Assembly: GCA_030913685.1 (NCBI GenBank)
Contig: CP133187.1
Span: 2,546,001-2,610,000 of the forward strand
Length of the DNA: 64,000 nucleotides
Direction of reading: 5' to 3'
Source: Oscillospiraceae bacterium MB24-C1
GTDB taxonomy: Bacteria; Bacillota; Clostridia; Oscillospirales; Ruminococcaceae
Positions within the stretch are counted from its first letter, which is position 1, and each line of letters begins with the position of its first letter. Both the position numbers and the translations under genes were made by a program. Under the pieces are notes generated by a model, which was not told the origin of the DNA, made no database searches, and was given only the letters and a program-made list of their open reading frames with translations. Positions 1 to 7,528 of the stretch are shown in pieces.

Positions 1-627
1 GAGCTACCCTATGAGTTTGTCGATATGATGCCCGAAAATGACCTGCGTTTTTACCGGCTTGAGGGCTATCTTTTCCCCGACACCTACGATTTCTACGTCG
101 GCGAGAACGTGCAATCGGTGGCTAAAAAATTCCTGAAAAACTTCCAAAACCGCATCATGCCAGAACTTTACTCTAAGATACAGGATGCGGGCATGACGCT
201 TGACGAGGTGATCACACTCGCCTCGGTCATCCAGAAGGAAGCGGGCAACCCTGACGAGATGAGCATGGTTTCCTCGGTGTTTCACAACCGCATAGATGAC
301 GTCGGGGCGGGGCTGCCAATGTTGCAGTCTGACGTGACGATTTTCTATGTTGAAAACGACATCAAGCCTTATCAGAGCCGCGCCACGCAGGAAGTTTACG
401 ACGCCTATAACACCTATGTGTGCAAGGGTTTGCCGGTCGGCCCCATCTGTTCGCCCGGTCTAGACGCCATCAAGGCGGCGATAAACCCCGAGGAATCACA
501 AAATTATTTCTTTGTCACCGATATCAACGGCAAATATTATTACAGCAAAACACTCGATGAGCATTATGCCAACGTCCGCCGGGCGGCGGCCGCGGGCGGT
601 GCCGAACACGGCACCGACGTGCAGTAA
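1..627 (+). CDS. mltG: Endolytic murein transglycosylase MltG, 5'-truncated
   Basis: Frame 1 is open from the first base, so the start lies outside the window; 208 residues remain. MltG (YceG family) is a membrane-anchored lytic transglycosylase that cuts nascent glycan strands and helps set peptidoglycan strand length. Visible family features are the segment around LEGYLFPDTYDF, the block LASVIQKEAG containing the conserved glutamate of the family active site, and the C-terminal GLPVGPICSPG motif followed by YFFVTD. The first E of the common EKE motif is Q here, but that position varies in the family and the second E is kept. The gene lies about 100 bp upstream of the U32 peptidase gene on the same strand and is probably co-transcribed. 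The N-terminal membrane and LysM-like part cannot be seen. Confidence 0.93.
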   Translation, partial: ELPYEFVDMMPENDLRFYRLEGYLFPDTYDFYVGENVQSVAKKFLKNFQNRIMPELYSKIQDAGMTLDEVITLASVIQKEAGNPDEMSMVSSVFHNRIDDVGAGLPMLQSDVTIFYVENDIKPYQSRATQEVYDAYNTYVCKGLPVGPICSPGLDAIKAAINPEESQNYFFVTDINGKYYYSKTLDEHYANVRRAAAAGGAEHGTDVQ

Positions 628-725
628 AGCTTTAAAAATAAACGGCGGGCCGGGCGCGCGTTTGTGCATCGCCTGTGCCCGCTTGTTTTTGCAATTTCCT
701 CATCAGAGCATAAAGGAGCGAACCG

Positions 726-1943
726 ATGAAAAGACCTGAGCTGCTGTGTCCCGCCGGGGATTTTGAACGCCTTCAAACCGCCATCCGCTACGGCGCGGAC
801 GCGGTCTATCTGGGCTCCACCCAATTTGGCATGCGCGCCGCACCCTCGAATTTTACTATGGAACAACTGGCTGAGGCGGCGGATTATGCCCACGCCCGCG
901 GCGTCAAGCTGCACCTGACGGTAAACACACTGCCGCGCTGTGACGAAGCCGCCGCATTGCCCGAGTTTTTGGTGCAGGTGGCGCGAACCGGCATCGACGC
1001 GCTGATTATCGCCGATCTTGGCGTGCTGACGACGGCGCGCAAGCTTTTGCCGGATATGGAGATTCACGCTTCAACCCAAACCGGCATCGTCAATCATTTG
1101 ACCGCCAACGCGCTTTATGATTTGGGCGTCAAGCGGGTGGTGCTGGCGCGCGAGCTGACGTTCGACGAAATCAAGACCATCCGTGCCAAAACGCCGCAGG
1201 AGCTTGAGCTTGAGGTGTTTATTCACGGTGCAATGTGCATGTCGGTCTCGGGTCGGTGCGTCATCTCAAACTATCTCACTGGGCGGGACGCCAACCGCGG
1301 TGAATGCTCGCAGCCCTGCCGTTGGAGCTACCACCTGATGGAGGAAAAGCGCCCGGGGATATTCCTGCCGGTGTTTGAGGATGAACACGGCTCGACCATT
1401 TTAAACGCGAAAGATTTGTGCATGATTGAGCACCTGCGCGAACTGGCCGATGCAGGCATCGCTAGCTTTAAAATTGAGGGGCGCGCCAAGTCCCCTTATT
1501 ACGTTGGGGTGGTGGCTAACGCCTACCGCGCCGCGCTGGATGCCGCCATGGAAGGCAAGTCCGCGCCTCAATGGACGTTGCGCGAGCTGCAAACCGTTTC
1601 TCACCGGGAATATTCTACCGGATTTTTCTACGGACGCGAGCCGCTGCAGCAAAGCTATTACGCGGGCGGCTATGTGCAGGATTGGGAGGTCAGCGCGGTG
1701 GTGGAGCGCTGTGAGAATGGGCGGCTGTACCTGATTGAGAAAAACCGCTTTGCCCAAGGTGATGTGCTAGAGCTTTTAGAGCCGGGGCAGCAGCCCCGTC
1801 AGCTGACGGTGGAGGATTTGCGCGATGAAGCGGGAGAGCCATTGGATGCTGCCCGCCATCCGCATATGAAGATCAGCATCGCTTGTCAGGGCAATGCAAG
1901 TGTGGGCGCTATGCTGCGGCGGGAGAAACTGCCGCAGGTCTGA
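726..1943 (+). CDS. U32 family peptidase (TrhP/RlhA-like)
   Basis: This 405-residue protein belongs to the U32 family. Some members are collagenase-like peptidases; bacterial TrhP and RlhA take part in hydroxylation of tRNA or 23S rRNA. The N-terminus ELLCPAGDFERLQTAIRYGA is typical, and the U32 signature lies near residues 160-180 (EVFIHGAMCMSVSGRC), followed by conserved cysteines in GECSQPCRW. These cysteines could bind an iron-sulfur cluster, as proposed for the RNA-hydroxylation members. The length matches the short U32 class. An AAAGGAG ribosome site precedes the ATG. The gene follows mltG, a common neighbour in Clostridia, and ends just before a strong hairpin. tRNA modification is more likely than proteolysis, by family precedent only. 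Confidence 0.9.
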   Translation: MKRPELLCPAGDFERLQTAIRYGADAVYLGSTQFGMRAAPSNFTMEQLAEAADYAHARGVKLHLTVNTLPRCDEAAALPEFLVQVARTGIDALIIADLGVLTTARKLLPDMEIHASTQTGIVNHLTANALYDLGVKRVVLARELTFDEIKTIRAKTPQELELEVFIHGAMCMSVSGRCVISNYLTGRDANRGECSQPCRWSYHLMEEKRPGIFLPVFEDEHGSTILNAKDLCMIEHLRELADAGIASFKIEGRAKSPYYVGVVANAYRAALDAAMEGKSAPQWTLRELQTVSHREYSTGFFYGREPLQQSYYAGGYVQDWEVSAVVERCENGRLYLIEKNRFAQGDVLELLEPGQQPRQLTVEDLRDEAGEPLDAARHPHMKISIACQGNASVGAMLRREKLPQV

Positions 1944-1960
1944 TGCCATTGAAAATGATT

Positions 1961-2000
1961 AAAAGCAGCGCCCTTACAACATTGTGAGGGCGCTGCTTTT
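1961..2000. terminator. Intrinsic terminator after the U32 gene
   Basis: A near-perfect hairpin with arms AAAAGCAGCGCCCT and AGGGCGCTGCTTTT flanks a short loop and starts 18 bp after the U32 stop codon. The arms begin with A4 and end with T4, so it can work on either strand. Confidence 0.88.
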
Positions 2001-2228
2001 ACCGAGAAACCGATTGTCTGCGTAGAATTGAAGTTTGACTCAAGCTTTTTATAAACTTGGGGGCTCTGCCGCAAATCTTCAAGTATATAAGGATGTAAAA
2101 CAGCTTGGAAGAGCGTTTTTGCCATGGGGTTGCCCCGATGCAGCAACTGGCAGCATTTTCGGCTTTGTGCCTAAGAGCGCCCGATGTTATTAAGAAAAGT
2201 GAATGGTCTGCAATTGCAAACCACTACA
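2001..2228. other. Gap between two terminators, no gene seen
   Basis: This stretch between two terminator hairpins holds only short frames without convincing ribosome sites or recognisable protein character. I see no tRNA or riboswitch signature in it. Confidence 0.5.
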
Positions 2229-2277
2229 AAAAGAACGCGTCCTGTCCGGGCAGATCACCGGACAGGGCGCGCTTTTT
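2229..2277. terminator. Bidirectional terminator downstream of hsp20
   Basis: The arms GCGTCCTGTCCGG and CCGGACAGGGCGC (one mismatch) are bordered by an A-run on the left and a T-run on the right. On the minus strand it lies about 70 bp past the hsp20 stop codon and can end that transcript. Confidence 0.85.
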
Positions 2278-2344
2278 AAGGGGAATATTCCATTATGAAT
2301 TTGCTGTTGATGTGTTTGCCATTACACGGTTGCTGTACTAAAGC

Positions 2345-2782
2345 TTACGATTCAATGGCGATGGTGCGCGAAGACGGCAAAGTGTTGGCTTTCTTGGGCA
2401 AGGTCAGCTTTAAAACGCCGTTGGTGTACTCGGCTTTTATGGCGTCCTGCTGGATGCCGGAAACATCAAAGCAGCGGCTGAAAGCGCCGTAAGAACGCTC
2501 GCGCCGCACAAAGTTCCCCTTGCTGTCGGTCTCTTCGCTTTCGGTGCTGCGTTGGGCGCCAATGGTCAGGCAGTCACCATCGAGCGAGACGTTGATATCC
2601 TCTTTCTTAAAGCCGGGCAGGTCGGCCTCCAACTGGTAGCTGTCGCCCATATCCTTGATGTCGGCCTTGAATTCATCCAGCCCGGTGCGTTGGAAAAAGG
2701 TTTTTTCAAACTTGTCGAAATCAGAAAACGGATTAAAAATCATGCTGCTGCGTCTGCGGTCAAAGGGCATTAGATCAAACAT
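2345..2782 (-). CDS. Small heat-shock protein, Hsp20/alpha-crystallin family
   Basis: A 145-residue cytoplasmic holdase chaperone that binds unfolding proteins. The alpha-crystallin domain runs from about residue 35 to 135. It contains the motif LEADLPGFKKEDINVSL, the RRERSYGAFSRCFDV segment and a C-terminal NGVLKLTLPK strand typical of the family. I place the start at the ATG at 2782 (MFDLMPFDRR). The in-frame ATG six codons upstream contains the ribosome site GGAGGA within its own first codons, which fits the downstream start. The gene stands alone. A perfect CIRCE operator about 200 bp upstream indicates repression by HrcA and induction by heat or other protein-folding stress. Confidence 0.95.
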   Translation of the reverse strand: MFDLMPFDRRRSSMIFNPFSDFDKFEKTFFQRTGLDEFKADIKDMGDSYQLEADLPGFKKEDINVSLDGDCLTIGAQRSTESEETDSKGNFVRRERSYGAFSRCFDVSGIQQDAIKAEYTNGVLKLTLPKKANTLPSSRTIAIES

Positions 2783-2965
2783 ATCAATTCCTCCATTCAA
2801 TGACGTGTTGTTTTGATTGCTTATTTGACGGAACCGACGGTTCGGGTGACCAAGGCACCCATGTAACCGAATTCATTGGATTCACCCTCCTTATCTGTTA
2901 CACTTCCAGTCTTTGTTGCTACAACTATACTATACGCTAGAATTGTAAGGAAATCTCGTAAAAAA

Positions 2966-2995
2966 TTTATATAAATTATTAATTTTAGCACTCAA
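2966..2995 (-). promoter_or_regulatory. Candidate sigma-A promoter of hsp20
   Basis: On the minus strand, TTGAGT (2990-2995) and TATAAA (2966-2971) are separated by 18 bp. The -35 box lies inside the CIRCE element, so HrcA bound there would block RNA polymerase. The transcript leader would be about 175 nt. Confidence 0.55.
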
Positions 2996-3011
2996 ATATA
3001 CCGAGTGCTAA
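2985..3011. promoter_or_regulatory. CIRCE element, HrcA operator
   Basis: TTAGCACTC and GAGTGCTAA are separated by exactly nine bases, a perfect match to the CIRCE consensus. CIRCE is bound by the heat-shock repressor HrcA. The only gene it can control here is hsp20 on the minus strand; groE or dnaK, the usual targets, are not adjacent. Confidence 0.96.
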
Positions 3012-3071
3012 CTTGTTTCCGGGTAGCGAGAAAACAGATACAGAGCGGTTATCAGTACAAAGCAAAAAAAG

Positions 3072-3100
3072 AAGGCTGGGGTATCTCCCCAGCCTTTTGT
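3072..3100 (-). terminator. Terminator, minus strand
   Basis: The arms AAGGCTGGGG and CCCCAGCCTT enclose a 5-base loop. On the minus strand the stem is followed by TTCTTTTTTT, a strong release signal. It lies just past the end of the remnant reading frame at 3114-3336. Confidence 0.85.
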
Positions 3101-3113
3101 ATATGTGTGGTGC

Positions 3114-3336
3114 TTATACTTTCTTTTTAAATACGGCATTGATGCTTCTTGGGCCGTAGATGGCATCAAAAGCAAAGGTCGCGGTATCGCCGCAGTTTAT
3201 ACTGTTGGGGACAGCCTTTCCATCCACCTGAATGTAATAGAGAGTCACAACCTGCGTTTTTTCAAACGTCCAAAACGGCAATTTTAATGCGAGTTTGGGA
3301 AACTCGTGGAAGCCAAACTTCCGCTGCTGTTTCCTA
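3114..3336 (-). pseudogene. Possible remnant of a surface or secreted protein
   Basis: On the minus strand a frame stays open for about 73 codons and ends at TAA (3114-3116). It reads through segments such as WTFEKTQVVTLYYIQVDGK and NCGDTATFAFDAIYG to a basic VFKKKV end. The character (Tyr/Thr-rich beta segments, basic tail) resembles the last repeat of a secreted or wall-associated protein. There is no ATG at the 5' end and no ribosome site at the possible TTG start (3281). It is bracketed by two terminators. I read it as the decayed 3' end of a gene, but it could be chance. Confidence 0.3.
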
Positions 3337-3343
3337 TAAATTT

Positions 3344-3376
3344 AAAAGGCCGGGAAATGATCCCCGACCTTTTTAT
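3344..3376. terminator. Terminator downstream of nth
   Basis: The arms AAAAGGCCGGG and CCCGACCTTTTT pair with one mismatch. The hairpin lies about 90 bp past the nth stop codon on the minus strand, with A/T tracts on both sides. Confidence 0.75.
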
Positions 3377-3464
3377 ATATACGAGCTTATGTTTTCGATA
3401 TTCTCCTATAATCTTTTCTTAACATACGTTTTTGCGTTGTCGGGGGCGCCAGCCATTCGCAGCC

Positions 3465-4118
3465 TTATCCCTCTTTGGCAACTTTCTTGCCTTTTTGCGC
3501 AAAACGACAGACCGGGGCCATCACGCAGACGTCGCACTGTGGGCGTCGGGCGACGCAGACGGCCCGCCCGTGCAGCACCAGCCGGTGGCAAAAATCATTC
3601 GATTCATCCATTGGCAGGCAGGCCCGCAGCTCGTTTTCGCACTTGAGCGGGTCTTTGGTGGTGGTCAGCCCCAACAAATTCGTGATGCGGATGCAGTGGG
3701 TGTCGCACACGACGGCAGGCTGATGATAAACATCCCCGACGATGAGGTTGGCTGTTTTGCGCCCGACGCCGGGCAGGCGGGTGAGCTGTTCAATCGAATC
3801 GGGCACCACGCCGTCAAATTCCTCGAGCAGCATCTGCGACATCGCGACGATGTCCCTGGCCTTGGTCTTATACAACCCACAGCTTTTGACCACTTCGCCA
3901 ATCTCCTCCGGTGTTGCTGCTGCCAGCGCTTCAAGTGTCGGATATTTTGAAAACAGTTCGGGCGTCACAAGGTTCACTCTGGCGTCGGTACATTGTGCCG
4001 AGAGCCGCACTGCGATTAAAAGCTCATGCGGTTTCTCATACTCCAGCGAACAGATGGCGTCGGGATAGGCTTCTTTTAAAAGGCGCACCGCCTCAGCGGC
4101 GCGTTGTTTTTTAGTCAT
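3465..4118 (-). CDS. nth: Endonuclease III
   Basis: This 217-residue bifunctional DNA glycosylase/AP lyase removes oxidised pyrimidines in base-excision repair. The helix-hairpin-helix lies near residue 110 (LTRLPGVGRKTANLIVGD), with the catalytic lysine in GRKTA and the catalytic aspartate in VVCDTHCIR. The C-terminus carries the [4Fe-4S] ligand pattern C-X6-C-X2-C-X5-C (from AVCVARRPQC to APVC). Length is standard and no residue is missing. The start is supported by AAGGAGG eight bases before the ATG. The gene appears to be monocistronic. Confidence 0.97.
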   Translation of the reverse strand: MTKKQRAAEAVRLLKEAYPDAICSLEYEKPHELLIAVRLSAQCTDARVNLVTPELFSKYPTLEALAAATPEEIGEVVKSCGLYKTKARDIVAMSQMLLEEFDGVVPDSIEQLTRLPGVGRKTANLIVGDVYHQPAVVCDTHCIRITNLLGLTTTKDPLKCENELRACLPMDESNDFCHRLVLHGRAVCVARRPQCDVCVMAPVCRFAQKGKKVAKEG

Positions 4119-4189
4119 GGATATCCTCCTTAAAATACCGGTGGAACACCGGGTGGGTAAAGCTTATATTTCTGCTGTATCCGACGCTA

Positions 4190-5782
4190 TCACGTCGGAC
4201 AAAGTGGCTTAACATTGGACGAAAAGGCAGTTACTTCGCTGATGGCGTTGTTATAGATGACGTCCACCGGCTCCCAGTAGGGTGCTTTGTCAAGGTTGTA
4301 GCGGCTGTTGATAATGGCACCCTGATTATAGCCCATGAATGCGCCGACCCATTCGGCGGGTAGCATGGTTTTGACATAGACCGAGGCCTCACAGTTTTCG
4401 ACCCGGCCTTCGACCGAGAAGCCGCAGAATCCGCCTATGGCACGCGGCGCCCCGTAAATCTGCCCCGAAACGGCGACAACATCGCCCTCCACCGTGCAGT
4501 CGGAAAGGATTGCGCCATGCAGCGAGCCCGCAAAACCGCCCAGCTCGCTATCGCCTGCAACGCTTACCTTGGCAGTGCAGTTGGTGACGCGGGCAAAGGA
4601 CGCCTCGTCACCGTGTTGATAGTTACCGATGAAGCCCGCAAAACCACCGGTCTTATAGTACCCGACGACCTTACCCGAGACGTGACAGTCGCTGACCTGT
4701 CCCATGCAGCGGCCTGCCAGCAGGCCGGTTGCGACCTCCCCGGCGGCGGGCGGTGCGGTGACGGGTGTTGAGACCGAGGCGTTTTCGAGTGTGAGGTTTT
4801 GAACCTCCCCGCCGGGGCCAATCACCGAGAAAAAGCCACCGACCAACGGGGCGTCGGGCGATTCGGGCGCTGTGAGCGTGATGCTTACATTCCGGATGGT
4901 GTAGCCTTGTCCATCAAAGACGGCGTTAAAGCCTTGGGGGCTGTCGTCCCGGATGTCGTTCGGCAGTAGCGGGCGGTTGACCCCGATGGTGGGGAAGGAG
5001 ATGCCCTCTAAATCGAGGTCAGCTTCCAACAGATAGCGCTTTTGCTGTGCCTGACGGTCGCCGGAATTGACTGCCGACGCCATTTGGAGCAGTTCGTCCA
5101 CTGTCGAAATGCGTACCGTCTTATATTGTGCCTTGGGCAGGGCGGGTTCAGACAGGTTTGTCACCGCCGCGAGCTGCCAGACGGTATCATTTTTGTGGTG
5201 GACTCGGCTCACCGGGGCGGTCAGCTCCTCTTGCAACACCTTGGGCACAAAGTGGTAGCGCACACTGCGCAGCGTATCACCGTCGGGCGTAACGCGCGCC
5301 AGCGTCAATAGATAGCTTCCGTCTGCTTCGGGTGCGGGCAACTCAGTTGGGCCCTTGAGCACATAGGGCGGGGTAACGTCGTCGTAGGCCGTAGAGTAGG
5401 TGAGCGCATACTGCTCGTTTTTCGGGGCAATATCCACCCCGAAATACAGGTCGCAAATCACTTCGGCTATCGGCTGTGGCAGGGTGTAGAGCGTTTCGCC
5501 CTGTGTATCATCTTTGGCAAGGGCGTCGAGCAGATCATTTTTCAGCAGCCAGCCATAGGCGTAGCCCACAGTGGCACTGTAATCGGTGCCGTCCCAGTCC
5601 AGTCCCCCGCAATAGTCTTCGTAAATCTCAGCAGCAAAGAGCATGTCCGACAGCGCCGACGAAGCGGGCGAAGGGACCTCGGGTGCGGGCTGGGAAGAAG
5701 ATGTTCCGGGCTTTTGGCAGGCGCAGGCCAGAATCAGCAGCGCTGCTAGCAAGAATGAACGAAGGCGGTTAAAGCGCAGCAT
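4190..5782 (-). CDS. Lipoprotein with GLUG-type beta-helix repeats
   Basis: A 530-residue predicted lipoprotein of unknown function. The N-terminus has a basic stretch, a hydrophobic core and the lipobox LACAC, followed by a Ser/Pro linker. Residues about 220-500 contain repeats of the type GGFAGFIGN, GGFAGSLHG and GGFCGFSVEG alternating with NCTAKVSV, DCTVEGDVV and NCEASVYV, which is the GLUG/right-handed beta-helix pattern seen in surface adhesins. Residues about 40-200 match nothing I recognise. The ATG is preceded by GAGGG. An 85-bp imperfect palindrome lies just upstream. It is probably exported and bound to the outer face of the membrane; a role in surface attachment is only a guess. 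Confidence 0.75.
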   Translation of the reverse strand: MLRFNRLRSFLLAALLILACACQKPGTSSSQPAPEVPSPASSALSDMLFAAEIYEDYCGGLDWDGTDYSATVGYAYGWLLKNDLLDALAKDDTQGETLYTLPQPIAEVICDLYFGVDIAPKNEQYALTYSTAYDDVTPPYVLKGPTELPAPEADGSYLLTLARVTPDGDTLRSVRYHFVPKVLQEELTAPVSRVHHKNDTVWQLAAVTNLSEPALPKAQYKTVRISTVDELLQMASAVNSGDRQAQQKRYLLEADLDLEGISFPTIGVNRPLLPNDIRDDSPQGFNAVFDGQGYTIRNVSITLTAPESPDAPLVGGFFSVIGPGGEVQNLTLENASVSTPVTAPPAAGEVATGLLAGRCMGQVSDCHVSGKVVGYYKTGGFAGFIGNYQHGDEASFARVTNCTAKVSVAGDSELGGFAGSLHGAILSDCTVEGDVVAVSGQIYGAPRAIGGFCGFSVEGRVENCEASVYVKTMLPAEWVGAFMGYNQGAIINSRYNLDKAPYWEPVDVIYNNAISEVTAFSSNVKPLCPT

Positions 5783-5893
5783 GGCAATCCCTCGACTTTC
5801 TTAGTTTTTATCGCATCTTGATTATACCGCGCATAAAAATAAAAAACAACGCGTAATAACTCGGGGGAACATGCCCATTTTGACCATGCAGCG

Positions 5894-5978
5894 ATCCCGC
5901 AGCAAAAGGCGACACCTTGACTCAACCGGGTAGGCACTGCCGATGTGTTGAGCTTGAGGGTCGCATTTACTGCGGGAT
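5894..5978. repeat. Long imperfect inverted repeat, possible structured RNA
   Basis: ATCCCGCAG (5894-5902) and CTGCGGGAT (5970-5978) are perfect complements. Further paired blocks nest inside (GGCGAC with the GTCGC side, CTCAAC with GTTGAG). The whole forms a rod of paired blocks with internal loops. It lies between the lipoprotein start and the Asn-rich gene. There is no T-run at either side. It matches no riboswitch family I can name. Confidence 0.5.
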
Positions 5979-6022
5979 TACCAAAACAAAGGGGGCGAAG
6001 GCTAGGTATTGCAAGTCAGGCG

Positions 6023-6364
6023 CTAGCAGCAGCAATTATTCCGCAGGTTATTCCGGCAACAGTCACGGCCATTGTTGCGGCCTTTGTTCCCGCCATTTGA
6101 GTTGTTGACGGGCTGTTCGGCAAAAACCGGCCAGAATGGGCCGTTCGTGCTGTTGTTGGTTGTGCTGGTTCCCGCGACGACATTGTTGCGGCCTCGACCG
6201 CAGCCGCGTCCATTGTGGTTGCTGTTGTTATTGGCCGTGTTAGCGCGTAGATTTGCGTTGCCGCATCTGGGTCCGTCGAAGTTGTTTGCGTTGTTATTTG
6301 TTGTGGTGACGGTGCTTGTTTCAGAAGCGGATGCGACAGAGGCGCTGTTACATCTGCAAGGCAT
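6023..6364 (-). CDS. Asn/Cys/Arg-rich small protein, possibly spore-associated
   Basis: A 113-residue protein of very biased composition: runs of asparagine with interspersed Gly, Arg and Cys, an N-terminus MPCRCNSASVASAS and a C-terminus ending in NNCCC. There is no signal peptide or membrane segment. I prefer the ATG at 6364, with GGAG about ten bases upstream; a TTG two codons earlier is possible. The composition recalls low-complexity coat or crust proteins of spores, and the neighbour across the divergent gap is spoIIGA, but this is suggestion and not homology. The opposite strand also has a long Leu-rich frame, which I judge to be a shadow. Confidence 0.55.
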   Translation of the reverse strand: MPCRCNSASVASASETSTVTTTNNNANNFDGPRCGNANLRANTANNNSNHNGRGCGRGRNNVVAGTSTTNNSTNGPFWPVFAEQPVNNSNGGNKGRNNGRDCCRNNLRNNCCC

Positions 6365-6570
6365 ATTCAATCAACTCCAAAAAAAGGTTTGCTTCATCCT
6401 ATGCCGAAGCAATAAAAAAGGTTTCAAGGTGGCTTGATAACCGGCGTGATACCATTAAATTTGTAAGGCATATGCATTAAAAAAATATAGATAAATTTTG
6501 GCTTGACCGCCAAAAACCGCATGACAATCAGCTTGCTTGGACAAATGCCCCGAGTACAAGCTCTGTGGTT

Positions 6571-6603
6571 TTGACAATTATTGAAGCCTTGGCGCGGTAT
6601 ACT
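6571..6603 (+). promoter_or_regulatory. spoIIG promoter with 21-bp spacer and 0A-like boxes
   Basis: A perfect -35 TTGACA (6571-6576) and a -10 TATACT (6598-6603) are separated by 21 bp. The Bacillus subtilis spoIIG promoter has the same oddity (22 bp), which makes it dependent on phosphorylated Spo0A. Two sites with one mismatch to the 0A box TGTCGAA occur on the minus strand: TGTCAAA overlapping the -35, and TGTCCAA at about 6538-6544. The start codon of spoIIGA follows 25 bp downstream. Confidence 0.75.
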
Positions 6604-6627
6604 CATGTGTACAAGGGGGAGAGAGTC

Positions 6628-7494
6628 TTGCCCACGGTTGTCTATGTGGATGTTCTGCTTGTCATCAACTTTATGGTCAACTTTATTTTGCTGCGGATAA
6701 CAGCGCTGTTCATCCGACGGCAGCCGGTGTTTTGGCGGCTATGTCTGGCGGCTGTTCTCGGCGCTTTTGGTGCGCTAATTATCTTTGTGCCGGTTTATAA
6801 CCGTGCCGTGCTGCTTTTATATAAGCTATTCCTGACGGTTATGATGTCGGTTACCGCCTTTGGGTGTAAGGGTTTTAAACGTGTTATGATGTCGGTGTTT
6901 TGCCTTTTCACCGTCAGCTTGCTCACTTCCGGGTTGTTGCTGCTTTTATCAGTGACAATGCGCCCGCGTGGCATGCTGGTTTCTAAAGGGGCGGTATACC
7001 TTGATATAGGCGCGGCGGCGCTCATCGGATGTTGTATCGCGGCTTATTTGATTGCAGGTGGCTTGTCTAGCTTGCTGGCGCGTGGCTCCCCAAAGGGGAC
7101 GTTGTGCGAGATAACCGTGTTGCACGCAGGGGCGGTGAGCGTCTTCCCCGCGCTGGTTGATACCGGGAGCAATTTGACCGAGCCGTTTTCGCACTGTCCG
7201 GTTATTGTTTGCGAAGAGCAGGCGCTGGGCAGCGCTATGCCGCCGGAGTTAAAAAACTTTAGCCTCTCAAAAACGCCAGGGCAGGGGCTGCGGCTCATAC
7301 CTTATAAGACGCTTGATTCCTCCGGGTTACTGCCTGCGTTCATGCCAGATACCCTGCTGGTGCGACCGCAGGGTGAAAGTGCCAGAAAAGCCGGCGATTG
7401 CTATATTGCGGTGCTGGATAAATCACTTGGGTCAGCTGATTACCGTGCCGTTTGCAATCCGCAGATGCTGATACCAAATTTCAATTTAGCGTAA
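6628..7494 (+). CDS. spoIIGA: Sigma-E processing peptidase SpoIIGA
   Basis: A 288-residue membrane aspartyl protease that removes the pro-sequence of pro-sigma-E in the mother cell during sporulation. Residues 1-150 hold about five hydrophobic segments. The soluble C-terminal domain carries the catalytic motif ALVDTGSNL (Asp about 178) of the pepsin-like half-site. I choose the TTG at 6628, preceded by GGGGGAGAG, because it gives MPTVVYVDVLLVINF, which aligns with the usual SpoIIGA start; an upstream frame extension would overlap the promoter. It is followed 34 bp later by sigE. SpoIIGA is activated by the forespore signal SpoIIR, not encoded here. Confidence 0.95.
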   Translation: MPTVVYVDVLLVINFMVNFILLRITALFIRRQPVFWRLCLAAVLGAFGALIIFVPVYNRAVLLLYKLFLTVMMSVTAFGCKGFKRVMMSVFCLFTVSLLTSGLLLLLSVTMRPRGMLVSKGAVYLDIGAAALIGCCIAAYLIAGGLSSLLARGSPKGTLCEITVLHAGAVSVFPALVDTGSNLTEPFSHCPVIVCEEQALGSAMPPELKNFSLSKTPGQGLRLIPYKTLDSSGLLPAFMPDTLLVRPQGESARKAGDCYIAVLDKSLGSADYRAVCNPQMLIPNFNLA

Positions 7495-7528
7495 GCTATA
7501 AAGTACAGAAAGTGGGGGCGTAAATATC

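Noticed and set aside
223-252. Loss of the MltG catalytic glutamate (QKE in place of EKE)
   Set aside because: The first glutamate of this motif varies in the family; the second, which is conserved, is present.
2105-2341. A 78-codon plus-strand frame between two terminators
   Set aside because: It runs through the strong terminator at 2229-2277 and lacks any recognisable content.
6072-6437. A 121-codon Leu-rich plus-strand frame opposite the Asn-rich gene
   Set aside because: AAC/AAT-rich codons on the minus strand read as GTT/ATT on the plus strand, which makes Leu/Val-rich shadows; there is no good ribosome site, and the minus-strand product has a more plausible start.
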